Assembly (NCBI RefSeq): GCF_000317695.1
Contig: NC_019771.1
Span: 496,001 to 560,000, forward strand
Direction: 5' to 3'
Origin: Anabaena cylindrica PCC 7122
Lineage (GTDB): Bacteria > Cyanobacteriota > Cyanobacteriia > Cyanobacteriales > Nostocaceae
DNA length: 64,000 bases
Part shown: positions 52,030-61,622 of the stretch, in pieces
Numbering within the stretch: position 1 is the stretch's first letter
Layout: every line of letters begins with the position of its first letter
Program-made: the position numbers and the translations under genes
Notes under the pieces: model-generated
Seen by the model: the letters and a program-made list of their open reading frames with translations, nothing else
What the model was told of the DNA's origin: nothing
Database searches by the model: none

Positions 52030-55000
52030 ATGATTAATTTATCTAATTACGAAATTTTAAAGTTAATTTATAATGGAGATAAAACTACTGTTTATCAAGC
52101 CAAAAGCAACGAGGATGGTAAATTAGTAGTCATTAAAATCTTAAATATAGATTATCCTAGCCTCAAAGATATTGCTAAATTAAAATATGAATATGACCTC
52201 CTAAAAAATTTAGATATAGGAGGAGTCATAAAAGCTTACAGTCTGGAAAAATATAATAATAGTTTTGCGTTAATTTTGGAAAATTTTGATAGCATATCTA
52301 TTGATAGTCTAATTAAAGAGCAGCAAATTGAATTACTTGATTTTCTAAAAATAGCAATCGAAATTACCCAAGCGATAGGCGAAGTTCATCAACATCATAT
52401 TATTCATAAAGATATTAAACCAGCAAATATTCTTGTTCACAGGCAAACACATCAAATTAAAATTATTGATTTTTCTATTTCATCTCTTCTCCCTAAAGAA
52501 AAACCTAAATTTAGTAATCCTGATTCCCTAGAGGGAACCCTTACTTATATATCCCCAGAGCAAACAGGAAGGATGAATCGTTCGCTTGATTATCGTACCG
52601 ATTTATATTCTTTGGGAGTGACTTTTTATGAGATGCTCACAGGGAAATTACCCTTTGAGGTAACTGATCCAATGGAATTAATACACTGTCATATTGCCAG
52701 ACAGGCAGTACCAGTAGATCAGTTAAAGCCAGAAATTCCCCAGGTAATTTCTGCAATTGTCATGAAGTTACTTAGTAAGACGGCTGAAGAAAGATATCAA
52801 AGTGCTTTTGGACTCCAATTTGACCTAGAAAATTGTTTGAATCAGCTAGAAAATATTGCTCAGATATCTAGCTTTACAATTGGACAACATGATCAATCTA
52901 GCCAATTACAAATTCCAGAAAAACTTTATGGTAGAGAAGTAGAAATAGCAACTTTATTAACAGCCTTTGAACAAGTCAATCAAGGACAAAAGGAGTTGAT
53001 TTTAGTTGCTGGTTATTCAGGAATTGGTAAGTCGGCTTTAGTCAATGAAATTCATAAGCCTATTATCCAAAAGAAAGGCTATTTTATTACAGGTAAATTT
53101 GAGCAATTTAAACGTAATATTCCTTATGCTTCTCTCATTCAAGCTTTGCAAGAATTGATTAGACAATTACTGACAGAAAGTGATGTACAGTTAGCATCTT
53201 GGAAAGACAAGTTATTAAAAGCATTGGCTCCTAATGCTCAGATTATTATTGATGTAATTCCGGAAGTAGAACTAATTATAGGGAAACAACCAGCAGTACC
53301 GCAACTAGCTCCAAATGAAACTCAAAATCGTTTCAACTTATTTTTTCAAAAGTTTATAAGTATCTTAGCCAAAAAAGAACATCCATTGGTTCTATTTTTA
53401 GATGATTTACAATGGGCAGATTTAGCTTCTCTCAAATTAATTCAACTATTATCTACAGATACAGAAATTCAAAATTTGTTAATAATTGGAGCCTACCGAG
53501 ATAATGAAGTAGATAGTACTCATCCATTAACTTTGACTTTACAGGAAATTGAAAAAACTGATGTAATTGTCAGGACTATTAACTGTCAACCTTTAAAAAT
53601 AACTGACATATACCAATTAATTATTGATACTTTTAAATGTGAATTAGAAAGAGCAAAGCCATTAGCAGAATTAATTTTTAATAAAACTGATGGAAATCCA
53701 TTTTTCTTAACTCAGGTACTTAAGTTTATTTATCAAGAAAATCTACTTTTGTTTAATTTTAGTACAAGTAATTGGCAATGGAAAATTGAGCAAATCCAAG
53801 AAATAGATATTACTGATAATGTTATCGAGTTAATGCTCAGTAAAATTCAAAAATTACGGGAATGTACACAAAATATTCTCAAATTAGCTGCTTGTATTGG
53901 CAACCGATTTAATTTAGATGTACTTTCTGTTATTAACGAAAAATCTCATCAGAATACAGCCCTAGAATTGTGGGAAGCTCTTGAATATGGTCTAATTTTG
54001 CCACTAGATCATACTTATAAACTACCTCAATTTTTAGAGCAGATTGATGATTTTGTAATTGATTATAAATTTCTCCATGATAGAGTACAACAAGTAGCTT
54101 ATGGATTGATTCCAGATGGAAGAAAAAAGGAATCTCACTTAAAAATTGGTCAATTACTTTTAAACAATTTAGACCAAAGCTTAAAAGAAGAAAAAATATT
54201 TGATATTGTTAATCACCTAAATATTGGTGCTGAATTAATTAATTCCCAAGTAGAAAGATATAATTTAGCTCAATTAAATCTCATAGCTGGAAGCAAAGCT
54301 AAAGATTCTACTGCTTATGAGTCTGCTGTTAAATTTTTTAACCGAGGTTTAGAAATGCTGGCAACTGATAGTTGGCAGACTCATTATGAATTGACACTAA
54401 ATCTTTATGTAGAAACAATAGAGATGGAGTATTTAAATACAAATTTTGAGCAGGCAGAAACCCTGTTTGATGTTGTTATACAACATAGTAAGAATATTCT
54501 TGATACAGTTAAAGTATATGAGAAAAAAATTCAATCTTACGTTTCTCAAAGTAGGATGCGAGAAGCATTAGATATAAATTTACAAGTTCTAGAAATGCTC
54601 GGAGTTACTTTATCTCAAAAACCACCAACAAGATTGAGCATTGAGGAGTTTGCTAATCTGCCAGAAATGACTGACCCTAGAAAACTCGCTGCTATGAGAA
54701 TGCTGATCACAGCAATACCTCCTGCATATTTTACAGAACCTACACTTCATCCATTGATTGTTTTTACAATGATTGAGCTTTGTCTCAAGTATGGAAATTC
54801 ATCTTTAGCAGCACACGCTTATGTGTCCTATGGATTAATATTAATAATTATACCTAAACCTCTGCGGGATATTGAATTAGGATATCAGTTTGGTAAGTTA
54901 TCTTTACATATTTTAGAACAATTTGATACTAGAGAAATAAAGCCTAAATCTTATGCAGTATTTAATATGTTTGTTAAACACTGGAAAGAGCATCTTAAAA

Positions 55001-57417
55001 CATCAATAGAACCACTACAAGAGGGATTTAAACTTGGTATAGAAGCAGGAGATTTTGAATATGCAAGCTATAGTGGTTTACTATTTTGTATGCATCAGTT
55101 CTTTGCTGGAGAAAACTTAGAATTACTTGAGCAAAATCAGACTCCATATATAAGCTTTACACAAAAATTCAAGCAAGATTATTTTACATTTTCCCTGAAA
55201 ATATTTAGGCAAACGGTTAGTGATTTTATCCAAGGAGTAGAAAATGAAGCCTATCTAGAGGGCGAAATTTTTAATAATTCGATGATGCCGAAGTTGATAG
55301 GAAATAACACAGCTACTTTTTATTTATATTTTGGTAAAATTATTCTTTATTATTTCTTTAAAAATTATACTCAAGCTGTTAATCATGCTCATTTAGCCAA
55401 ACAATATGAAGTTGGAATTAATGGAAAAATTTACATAGCTCAATATAATTTTTACTATTCTCTAGCACTTCTTGCTCTCTATATGGAACGCAGTTCTGAT
55501 TCAGGTTTTGAACAGGAGAATGAATTAGAAGCAACTTTAGAGAAAGTAGTAGTAAATCAAGAGCAATTACAGGAATGGGCATTTTATGCTCCAGTAAATT
55601 TTCAGCACAAGTATGACCTTGTAGAGGCCGAAAAGGCTAGAGTTTTGGGACAAACCCTAGTCGCAATGGAATATTATGATCAGGCTATTCGGGGTGCAAA
55701 TAATAATGGATATATTCAAGAAGAGGCTCTAGCTTATGAACGCGCAGCAGAATTTTATCTCGCTTTGGGAAGAAATGAGTTTGCTACATTATACATAAAG
55801 AAGGCTCACTATGGTTATACGCGCTGGGGTGCGATCGCAAAAGTTAAAGATTTAGAGTCAAGATATCGAGAGTTAATTTCCCCATCATCCACAACAAATA
55901 AAACACATACAACAGAGGCAACAATTACTGTATCTGCAACTAGTTCTAAAACAAATAATCTGGATTTGATCACTGTTATTAAAGCGTCACAAGCATTATC
56001 TGAAGAAATTCTTTTGGATGAGTTAATCGAAAGTTTAATGCAAATTGTGATTGAAAATGCTGGCGCTGAAACCGGGTATTTGATTTTAGAAAAAGAAGGA
56101 AACTTATTTATAGAAGCTAAAAAAGGTGTTAACAGAAATGAGTTTAAATCTCATCAAATCGTTGGCACTAATGACCAGTATTTACCTGTATCTTTAATTA
56201 AATATGTGGAAAGAACTAGAGAATATATAGTGATTAGTAATGCTACTTCTGATGGAATATTTACAACTGATCCTTATATTATTAAAAATCAAGTTAAATC
56301 TATTCTATGTATGCCTATTGTTCATCAAGGTAAACTTATTGGTATTCTTTACCTGGAAAATACTTTGATTGTCGGAGCGTTCACACCTAACAGATTACAA
56401 GTATTAAAAATACTATCTTCTCAAGCAGCTATTTCTTTGGAAAATGCGCGACTCTATGCCAATTTAGAGGAAAAAGTGGTTGAAAGAACTCAGGAATTGA
56501 ATAAAAATAATCGCAAATTAGAAGAAACGCTAAGTGAGCTTAAATTTACCCAAACCCAACTGGTTCAAACTGAAAAGATGTCTAGTTTAGGGCAAATGGT
56601 TGCAGGTGTTGCCCATGAAATCAATAACCCAATTAGCTTTATTGCTGGCAATTTAACTCACATTGATGAGTATGTACATGATCTACTGACTTTAATTAAA
56701 CTTTATGAGGAAGTATATCCTCATGCTGTGCCAAAAATTAATGAATATATGGAAAAAATTCAACTTGATTTTCTCATAGAAGACATACCTAAAACTCTGT
56801 CTTCTATGAGAAACGGTACGCAGCGTATTAGTGAAATTGTGCTGACATTACGTAACTTTTCCCGACTTGATGAATCTGATCTGAAGCTTGTAAATATTCA
56901 TGAGGGAATTGATAGTACTTTGGTAATTTTGAAAAATCGTTTCCAAGCTAATGGAAAGAGTTCTGCTATTGAAATTATTAAAAACTATGCTGATTTGCCT
57001 AAAGTTGAATGTTATGCAGGGCAATTAAATCAGGTATTTATGAATATTCTAGCTAATGCTATTGATGCTTTAAATAATTTAAATCAGGAACAGAGAGTAG
57101 CCAGTAATAATCATCAGAAAACTATTATAATCTCCACTAAAATAGTAACGCCTAATTGGGTAACTATATCTATTAAAGATAATGGTAAAGGGATGAGTGC
57201 AACTGTTAAACAAAAAATATTTGACCCATTTTTTACTACGAAACCAGTGGGAGAAGGTACTGGTTTAGGATTATCCATAAGTTATCAAATTATTGTGGAT
57301 AAACATCATGGTAAGATTGAGTGCATTTCTGAGCTTGGAGAAGGAGCGGAGTTTGTAATTGAAATTCCTCTACTACAACAAAAGCAGTATGTAAATGCTG
57401 TCAAGCAAGTTATTTAA
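52030..57417 (+). CDS. Multidomain Ser/Thr kinase, ATPase, GAF and histidine kinase
   Basis: 1795 residues. Order: Ser/Thr kinase (about 1-270; HKDIKPANILV, but DFS instead of DFG, then GTLTYISPEQTGRM), AAA-type ATPase with P-loop GYSGIGKSA near 330, a long helical TPR-like region (about 600-1280), a GAF domain (about 1310-1470), coiled coil, HisKA with phospho-acceptor His in AGVAHEINNP near 1527, and HATPase (NAIDAL, DNGKGM, GTGLGLSI; 1610-1790). This is the two-kinase (Hstk) family of Nostoc, some members of which regulate heterocyst or metal genes. No response regulator gene is adjacent. Low-GC and rather unlike its neighbours in base use. Confidence 0.9.
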   Translation: MINLSNYEILKLIYNGDKTTVYQAKSNEDGKLVVIKILNIDYPSLKDIAKLKYEYDLLKNLDIGGVIKAYSLEKYNNSFALILENFDSISIDSLIKEQQIELLDFLKIAIEITQAIGEVHQHHIIHKDIKPANILVHRQTHQIKIIDFSISSLLPKEKPKFSNPDSLEGTLTYISPEQTGRMNRSLDYRTDLYSLGVTFYEMLTGKLPFEVTDPMELIHCHIARQAVPVDQLKPEIPQVISAIVMKLLSKTAEERYQSAFGLQFDLENCLNQLENIAQISSFTIGQHDQSSQLQIPEKLYGREVEIATLLTAFEQVNQGQKELILVAGYSGIGKSALVNEIHKPIIQKKGYFITGKFEQFKRNIPYASLIQALQELIRQLLTESDVQLASWKDKLLKALAPNAQIIIDVIPEVELIIGKQPAVPQLAPNETQNRFNLFFQKFISILAKKEHPLVLFLDDLQWADLASLKLIQLLSTDTEIQNLLIIGAYRDNEVDSTHPLTLTLQEIEKTDVIVRTINCQPLKITDIYQLIIDTFKCELERAKPLAELIFNKTDGNPFFLTQVLKFIYQENLLLFNFSTSNWQWKIEQIQEIDITDNVIELMLSKIQKLRECTQNILKLAACIGNRFNLDVLSVINEKSHQNTALELWEALEYGLILPLDHTYKLPQFLEQIDDFVIDYKFLHDRVQQVAYGLIPDGRKKESHLKIGQLLLNNLDQSLKEEKIFDIVNHLNIGAELINSQVERYNLAQLNLIAGSKAKDSTAYESAVKFFNRGLEMLATDSWQTHYELTLNLYVETIEMEYLNTNFEQAETLFDVVIQHSKNILDTVKVYEKKIQSYVSQSRMREALDINLQVLEMLGVTLSQKPPTRLSIEEFANLPEMTDPRKLAAMRMLITAIPPAYFTEPTLHPLIVFTMIELCLKYGNSSLAAHAYVSYGLILIIIPKPLRDIELGYQFGKLSLHILEQFDTREIKPKSYAVFNMFVKHWKEHLKTSIEPLQEGFKLGIEAGDFEYASYSGLLFCMHQFFAGENLELLEQNQTPYISFTQKFKQDYFTFSLKIFRQTVSDFIQGVENEAYLEGEIFNNSMMPKLIGNNTATFYLYFGKIILYYFFKNYTQAVNHAHLAKQYEVGINGKIYIAQYNFYYSLALLALYMERSSDSGFEQENELEATLEKVVVNQEQLQEWAFYAPVNFQHKYDLVEAEKARVLGQTLVAMEYYDQAIRGANNNGYIQEEALAYERAAEFYLALGRNEFATLYIKKAHYGYTRWGAIAKVKDLESRYRELISPSSTTNKTHTTEATITVSATSSKTNNLDLITVIKASQALSEEILLDELIESLMQIVIENAGAETGYLILEKEGNLFIEAKKGVNRNEFKSHQIVGTNDQYLPVSLIKYVERTREYIVISNATSDGIFTTDPYIIKNQVKSILCMPIVHQGKLIGILYLENTLIVGAFTPNRLQVLKILSSQAAISLENARLYANLEEKVVERTQELNKNNRKLEETLSELKFTQTQLVQTEKMSSLGQMVAGVAHEINNPISFIAGNLTHIDEYVHDLLTLIKLYEEVYPHAVPKINEYMEKIQLDFLIEDIPKTLSSMRNGTQRISEIVLTLRNFSRLDESDLKLVNIHEGIDSTLVILKNRFQANGKSSAIEIIKNYADLPKVECYAGQLNQVFMNILANAIDALNNLNQEQRVASNNHQKTIIISTKIVTPNWVTISIKDNGKGMSATVKQKIFDPFFTTKPVGEGTGLGLSISYQIIVDKHHGKIECISELGEGAEFVIEIPLLQQKQYVNAVKQVI

Positions 57418-57506
57418 ACAACATTTAATCTTTAGTCAGAAACTTTAATTAATATTAAGATCGTGAATTAATAGATTCAAATTTACTAATTTTGAGAGTG
57501 ATGTTT

Positions 57507-57517
57507 GACAGCTTGTC
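57507..57517. promoter_or_regulatory. Candidate operator upstream of petJ copy 1
   Basis: GACAGCTTGTC within TTTGACAGCTTGTCTTTTGACT, 82 bases before the ATG. The same block precedes copy 2. It resembles the GACA-n3-TGTC form of BlaI/CopY-type sites; petJ is copper-repressed by such a protein (PetR) in Synechocystis. Inference. Confidence 0.45.
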
Positions 57518-57598
57518 TTTTGACTCAGATGATGGCTCGGATGAGAATTATATGAGGATATTGCAACTAATCAGCGATTGTCGTAGAGAGAACACGAA

Positions 57599-57931
57599 AT
57601 GAAAAAGATTATTTCTATATTACTGTTAGGCATCACCATCTTCACCTTTGCCTTCAGTAATCCCGCTTTAGCGGCTGATGCTGCTGCTGGAAAAGTAGTA
57701 TTTACAGCTAATTGCGCTTCTTGTCACGCGGGTGGTAAGAATCTAGTTCAAGCTGACAAATCCTTGAAAAAGGAAGATTTGGAAAAGTATGGTATTTATT
57801 CAGCAGCAGGTATTGTTGCTCAAGTTACCAATGGTAAAAATGCTATGCCTGCCTTCAAAGATCGTTTAAAGGCAGATCAAATTGAAAATGTAGCTGCTTA
57901 TGTACTTGAACAGGCAGAAGCTGGCTGGTAG
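57599..57931 (+). CDS. petJ: Cytochrome c6 (copy 1)
   Basis: 110 residues. A signal peptide ends PALA-AD (cleavage about residue 25), exporting the protein to the thylakoid lumen. Heme c is bound by CASCH, with Met ligand in NAMPAF and the C-terminal helix IENVAAYVLEQAEAGW. It carries electrons from cytochrome b6f to photosystem I when plastocyanin is absent. A second copy lies 377 bases downstream, from tandem duplication that included promoter and terminator. Confidence 0.95.
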   Translation: MKKIISILLLGITIFTFAFSNPALAADAAAGKVVFTANCASCHAGGKNLVQADKSLKKEDLEKYGIYSAAGIVAQVTNGKNAMPAFKDRLKADQIENVAAYVLEQAEAGW

Positions 57932-57968
57932 AAATTAGTTGACATTTGAGTTGCTCAATTAATAATTT

Positions 57969-57987
57969 GCGGGGCTTTTTGTCCCGC
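57969..57987 (+). terminator. Hairpin after petJ copy 1
   Basis: GCGGG-GCTTTTTGT-CCCGC, 37 bases past the stop; an almost identical hairpin follows copy 2. The following TAATTGTTTTAA has only a weak T-run. Confidence 0.6.
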
Positions 57988-58216
57988 TAATTGTTTTAAT
58001 CTCAGCACAAGCACCGTAACCGTTCAGAGGGTGTAAAGAAAACTTTGTCGTGTGGTATCTCAGAGTTTTCGTAAAATGGTATGACTGAGAGGATGATGGA
58101 ATATCGGTTTTATGATTGGTTGTCCTAAATTTTAGTTTATAGAAATTTACATTTACTCTCAAACCCGAAGCTAACCATCAATCAATCTATAATCCTCAAA
58201 TTTGAAAACCAAGTTT

Positions 58217-58227
58217 GACAGCCTGTC
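58217..58227. promoter_or_regulatory. Candidate operator upstream of petJ copy 2
   Basis: GACAGCCTGTC, a perfect 5+1+5 palindrome inside TTTGACAGCCTGTCATTTGA, at the same distance (82 bases) from the ATG as the site before copy 1. Confidence 0.5.
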
Positions 58228-58308
58228 ATTTGACTAATGCAACTTCATCAAAAGAGAATTATAGAAGATATGTCGCTTAATAAGTGATTGTTGTAGGGAG
58301 AACACAAA

Positions 58309-58644
58309 ATGAAAAAGATTATTTCCGTATTACTGTTAGGCATCGCTATATTAACCTTTGCCTTCAGTAGTCCCGCTTTAGCGGCTGATGCTGCTGCTGG
58401 AAAAGCAGTGTTTACAGCTAATTGCGCTTCTTGTCATGCGGGTGGTAAAAATTTAGTTAATGCTGCGAAAAGCTTGAAGAAAGCAGATTTGGTAAAGTAC
58501 GATATGTACTCAGCCGAAGCTATCATTGCTCAAGTTACTAAGGGTAAAGGTGCCATGCCTGCTTTTAAAGGTCGTTTAAAACCAGCCCAGATTGAAAACG
58601 TAGCTGCCTATGTACTGGAACAAGCTGATAAAGATTGGAAGTAA
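58309..58644 (+). CDS. petJ: Cytochrome c6 (copy 2)
   Basis: 111 residues, differing from copy 1 at roughly a fifth of positions, mostly in the mature C-terminal half. Signal peptide to PALA-AD, heme site CASCH, Met ligand in GAMPAF, ending VLEQADKDWK. The mature protein has more Lys (KSLKKADLVKYD, KGKGAMPAFKGRLK), so it is more basic than copy 1; this may change docking to photosystem I or oxidase. Own candidate operator and terminator. A MITE lies between gene and terminator. Confidence 0.95.
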   Translation: MKKIISVLLLGIAILTFAFSSPALAADAAAGKAVFTANCASCHAGGKNLVNAAKSLKKADLVKYDMYSAEAIIAQVTKGKGAMPAFKGRLKPAQIENVAAYVLEQADKDWK

Positions 58645-58663
58645 GCTAATTTTTCATAAGTTC

Positions 58664-58754
58664 AGGACTTACGCAAAACATCACGAAAGTAGGGTAATTC
58701 ATGAATTACCCCTACGAAAGAATAGGGTTTTTGATTACTTTGTGCGTAAGTCCT
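58664..58754. mobile_element. 91-base MITE between petJ copy 2 and its terminator
   Basis: Perfect 12-base ends AGGACTTACGCA / TGCGTAAGTCCT, and an internal 20-base palindrome GGGTAATTCATGAATTACCC (58692-58711). The equivalent spacer after copy 1 lacks it. Confidence 0.85.
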
Positions 58755-58776
58755 AAAGTTGATCAACTCATAATTT

Positions 58777-58795
58777 GCGGGGCTTTTTGTCCCGC
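58777..58795 (+). terminator. Hairpin after petJ copy 2
   Basis: GCGGG-GCTTTTTGT-CCCGC, identical to the hairpin after copy 1 but pushed to 132 bases past the stop by the MITE. Confidence 0.55.
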
Positions 58796-58836
58796 TAATT
58801 GTTGATGGCTGAAATTATCAAAGGAGATAGTGATTG

Positions 58837-59754
58837 ATGAATTTCTGGAGATTAATTTTCAGTGTAATGATTATAGCTTTTTCTTTGATGTTTTTTACTC
58901 CTGGTGCCAATTCATTATCTGTTGCTAATAGGGAAATTACAGCTAGTGAATTGTTTAAATTAGGTGTGAATCAAATGCAGCAAGATAATTACCAAGCTGC
59001 AATTAAGTATTTGAATTTGGCAATTGAAACCCAAGAAGAGTTTATAGCAGCCTACAAAAATCGCTGTTTGGCATATCTACAGCTACAAGATTACCATCAA
59101 GCGATCGCAGATTGCACCCAAGCACTAAACTTAGCACCTGATGACTCAGAGGCTTATCTCAACCGGGGACTAGCACAATACCGACAGGGTAATTATCTCC
59201 ATGCTATGGCTGATTATGATCAAGCTATTGCGCTTGAACCTGATAATTTCCGCGCTCACTACAACCAAGGTATAGCTTTTGCTGGAGAAGGTAATCACTC
59301 TGAAGCCATAATTGCTTACAACCGAGCATTAACTCAAATCGATCCTAATACTACCCTACTGCTTGCAGATATATACAACGACAGAGGTTTAGCTTATTTT
59401 GAGTCGCAAAATTTAGCAGCAGCTATGAACGACTTTAATTTAGCAATTGATCTCAACGCTAACGATGATAGAGCTTACTTTAACCGGGGTTGTATTAGTG
59501 GACGCATTGGTGATAACTTGGGCGCAATGGAAGATTTTTCGCAAGTTATCAGGCTGAAACCTAGTCATGCGCTGGCTTACCTTAACCGAGGAATAGCGAA
59601 CTATAACTTAGGATACTACCAAAGAGCGATCGCTGATTTACAACAAGCATCAGCATACTTTGGAAAGCAAGGACAGGAAATTGCCCACCAAAAAACCCTA
59701 GATATGCTGAAAATTGTACAACAAGAAATCTCATTCACACAAGAAATAGCTTAA
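58837..59754 (+). CDS. TPR-repeat protein with signal peptide
   Basis: 305 residues from ATG 58837, with AAGGAG upstream. Residues 1-30 are a signal peptide or anchor (MIIAFSLMFFTPGANS). Six to seven TPR units follow, with the standard pattern (AYLNRGLAQYRQGNYLHAM, YDQAIALEPDNFRAHYNQG, AYFNRGCISGRIGDN). TPR proteins are protein-protein scaffolds; many in cyanobacteria help photosystem assembly. Nothing in the neighbourhood (petJ upstream, mobile-element remains downstream) fixes a role. Confidence 0.85.
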   Translation: MNFWRLIFSVMIIAFSLMFFTPGANSLSVANREITASELFKLGVNQMQQDNYQAAIKYLNLAIETQEEFIAAYKNRCLAYLQLQDYHQAIADCTQALNLAPDDSEAYLNRGLAQYRQGNYLHAMADYDQAIALEPDNFRAHYNQGIAFAGEGNHSEAIIAYNRALTQIDPNTTLLLADIYNDRGLAYFESQNLAAAMNDFNLAIDLNANDDRAYFNRGCISGRIGDNLGAMEDFSQVIRLKPSHALAYLNRGIANYNLGYYQRAIADLQQASAYFGKQGQEIAHQKTLDMLKIVQQEISFTQEIA

Positions 59755-59801
59755 CTCTACCCATCTGGGAAGGAATTGAAAAATCAACTTCCTTCCTCTT
59801 A

Positions 59802-60154
59802 ACTCACATCTTGCACCTACCGAATAAACCCAGAAATAGCAGATGCAAATTACAAAAAAAATCACAGTGTACAAAAGCTAAGTATCCAGGAGTATATAGT
59901 CATAAAGGTAACTTCTGGAACAGGAATATAGCAATTTCCAAGCTCATGAAATACACCCCACACTCGCTGTCGCGCACCCTCCCCTTACCAAGGCTACCGT
60001 GTACACACAAGTGATCTGATTACCCAAAACAAGCCCTTGAATCTTTGTTTCCTCAAATTGCCGTGTCTCTTCTTTTACTTGATATCCAGCGACTTGCTCC
60101 CCTTGCACGTGGTTGTGGTTTTGACATTCATGTTTCCAGGTGCAAGATGTGAGT
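59802..60154. mobile_element. Nested mobile-element remains
   Basis: Outer 17-base inverted repeats ACTCACATCTTGCACCT (59802-59818) and its complement (60138-60154). Inside, a family A MITE starts at 59927 (TATAGCAATTTCCAAGCTC) and is broken at 59994 by the left end CTACCGTGTACACACAAGT of the element also seen at 30657, again after CTTACCAAGG. No transposase ORF is left. Confidence 0.7.
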
Positions 60155-60692
60155 ATTGATACTATTTGATCTGATACACCCTAAAATCTTATATTGAGTA
60201 TGACACACCCAGATTTAGCCCCATATTATATGTCAATAGTATGAAAAATGTGGCAGTTTAGTCAATTTGACTACAAAATGTGCAGAAATATCTGCTATTG
60301 ACAAACAATAAATTTGTGTATATTCAATATTTATGGTTTTATAATTAATGTCTACAATTTTTACTGGGGAAATAATGTAACCACAGAATTTTGTATAAAT
60401 AATTTAGAGATTCATTATAAAATCAAATATTTGGTAGCGGGAATGTAAGCTCACGCATTAGATTTAAGAGTTAGTCTAATAGATTGATATCAATAATGAT
60501 CATGAAAATTTGATGATTTCAGATATATCTATTTGGCAGTGGTAATTGATTGCGCCGAAAAAAAATCGAAATTTTAACTCCAGTGTGAATTGTAAAAAAG
60601 AGAAAATGATTCAACATGATGGAAAAAATACTTATACTAAAGATAGAATTGTAAAATCAATAAATAATTAAGTTAGTTACAAGGAATAGAAT
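60155..60692. other. Gap before the GST gene
   Basis: AT-rich sequence with no repeat or gene I can support; expected to contain the GST promoter. Confidence 0.4.
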
Positions 60693-61487
60693 ATGCTGGA
60701 ATTATATCAGTGGGAACTATCTCAATATTCGGAAAAAGTGCGTCTAATCCTTGATTATAAAGGGTTGGAGTATCGCAAAATTGAGGTTACACCAGGGATT
60801 GGACAAGTCGAACTGTTTCGTTTAACTGGCCAGAAACAAGTTCCTGTGTTGAAGGATGGTCACAAATATATTGTAGATTCTACAGCGATCGCTAAATATT
60901 TAGATTCTGAATATCCAGATCGTCCGCTGATACCGACTAATCCCAAAAAACGCGCCACCGCGTTATTGCTAGAAGATTGGGCTGATGAGTCTATAGGTGT
61001 TAAGGGTAGAAAAGCGCTATTTGCTGCTATTAGTCAAGATCAGAGTTTTCGTAAGTCTTTATTACCCGTCTCCACACCAGATATTTTTAAAAGCATGGTT
61101 GAAGGTGTCCCCGCTGATTTTCTCAGTGTGTTGGGTTTTGGGGTTGGTTTCAGTCCAGATGTAATTAGTTCGGCGATCGCTAGTCTAAAACAAGATTTGG
61201 AAATTTTGACAGAATTATTAGCAGATAGTCCCTATCTGTTGGGAGATGAACCAACCATTGCTGATTTAACAGTCGCTGGTTTGTCTATATTATTGAAGTT
61301 CCCAGAAGGGCCTTATTTGGATTTACCAGAATCCCTGAGAGGTAAAGGATTGCCCATCTTAGCGGATAATCCTGATTATGAAGCATTTTTCACTTGGCGC
61401 GATCGCATCTACACTCAATTTAGAAAACCTTTATCCGGTAAACCTCCCGCGGCTGGAAGCGCACCAACTTCAATTCAAATTGATTAG
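60693..61487 (+). CDS. Glutathione S-transferase family protein
   Basis: 264 residues. An N-terminal thioredoxin-like GST domain (LYQWELSQYSEKVRLILDYKG, QKQVPVLKDGHKYIVDSTAIAKYLD) is followed by an all-helical C-terminal domain (SPYLLGDEPTIADLTVAGL). The usual catalytic Ser/Tyr region reads SQYSEK, so Ser is plausible. It is longer than the usual 200-220 residues because of an insert at about 125-160 and a Pro-rich tail. Role in detoxification or redox, substrate unknown. Confidence 0.85.
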   Translation: MLELYQWELSQYSEKVRLILDYKGLEYRKIEVTPGIGQVELFRLTGQKQVPVLKDGHKYIVDSTAIAKYLDSEYPDRPLIPTNPKKRATALLLEDWADESIGVKGRKALFAAISQDQSFRKSLLPVSTPDIFKSMVEGVPADFLSVLGFGVGFSPDVISSAIASLKQDLEILTELLADSPYLLGDEPTIADLTVAGLSILLKFPEGPYLDLPESLRGKGLPILADNPDYEAFFTWRDRIYTQFRKPLSGKPPAAGSAPTSIQID

Positions 61488-61489
61488 AT

Positions 61490-61620
61490 AACAGGTAATA
61501 GGTGATAGGTAAGAGGTAAGAGGTAACAGGTGACAGGTGACAGAAGGAAGTTTACCAATTACCAATTAATTACCCATTACCAATCACCTATTACCCATTA
61601 CCATTGACCAATAACTAATA
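61490..61620. repeat. Degenerate STRRs before the HerA-like gene
   Basis: GGTAATAGGTGATAGGTAAG-type heptamers (61493-61540) and ACCAATT/ACCCATT heptamers (61554-61610) occupy nearly all of the gap up to the ATG at 61623. Confidence 0.75.
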
Positions 61621-61622
61621 AA

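Noticed and set aside
59811..60014. 67-codon ORF in nested element remains
   Set aside because: It crosses three element borders; part looks protein-like (KYPGVYSHKGNFW), but it is at best a scrap of a former gene.
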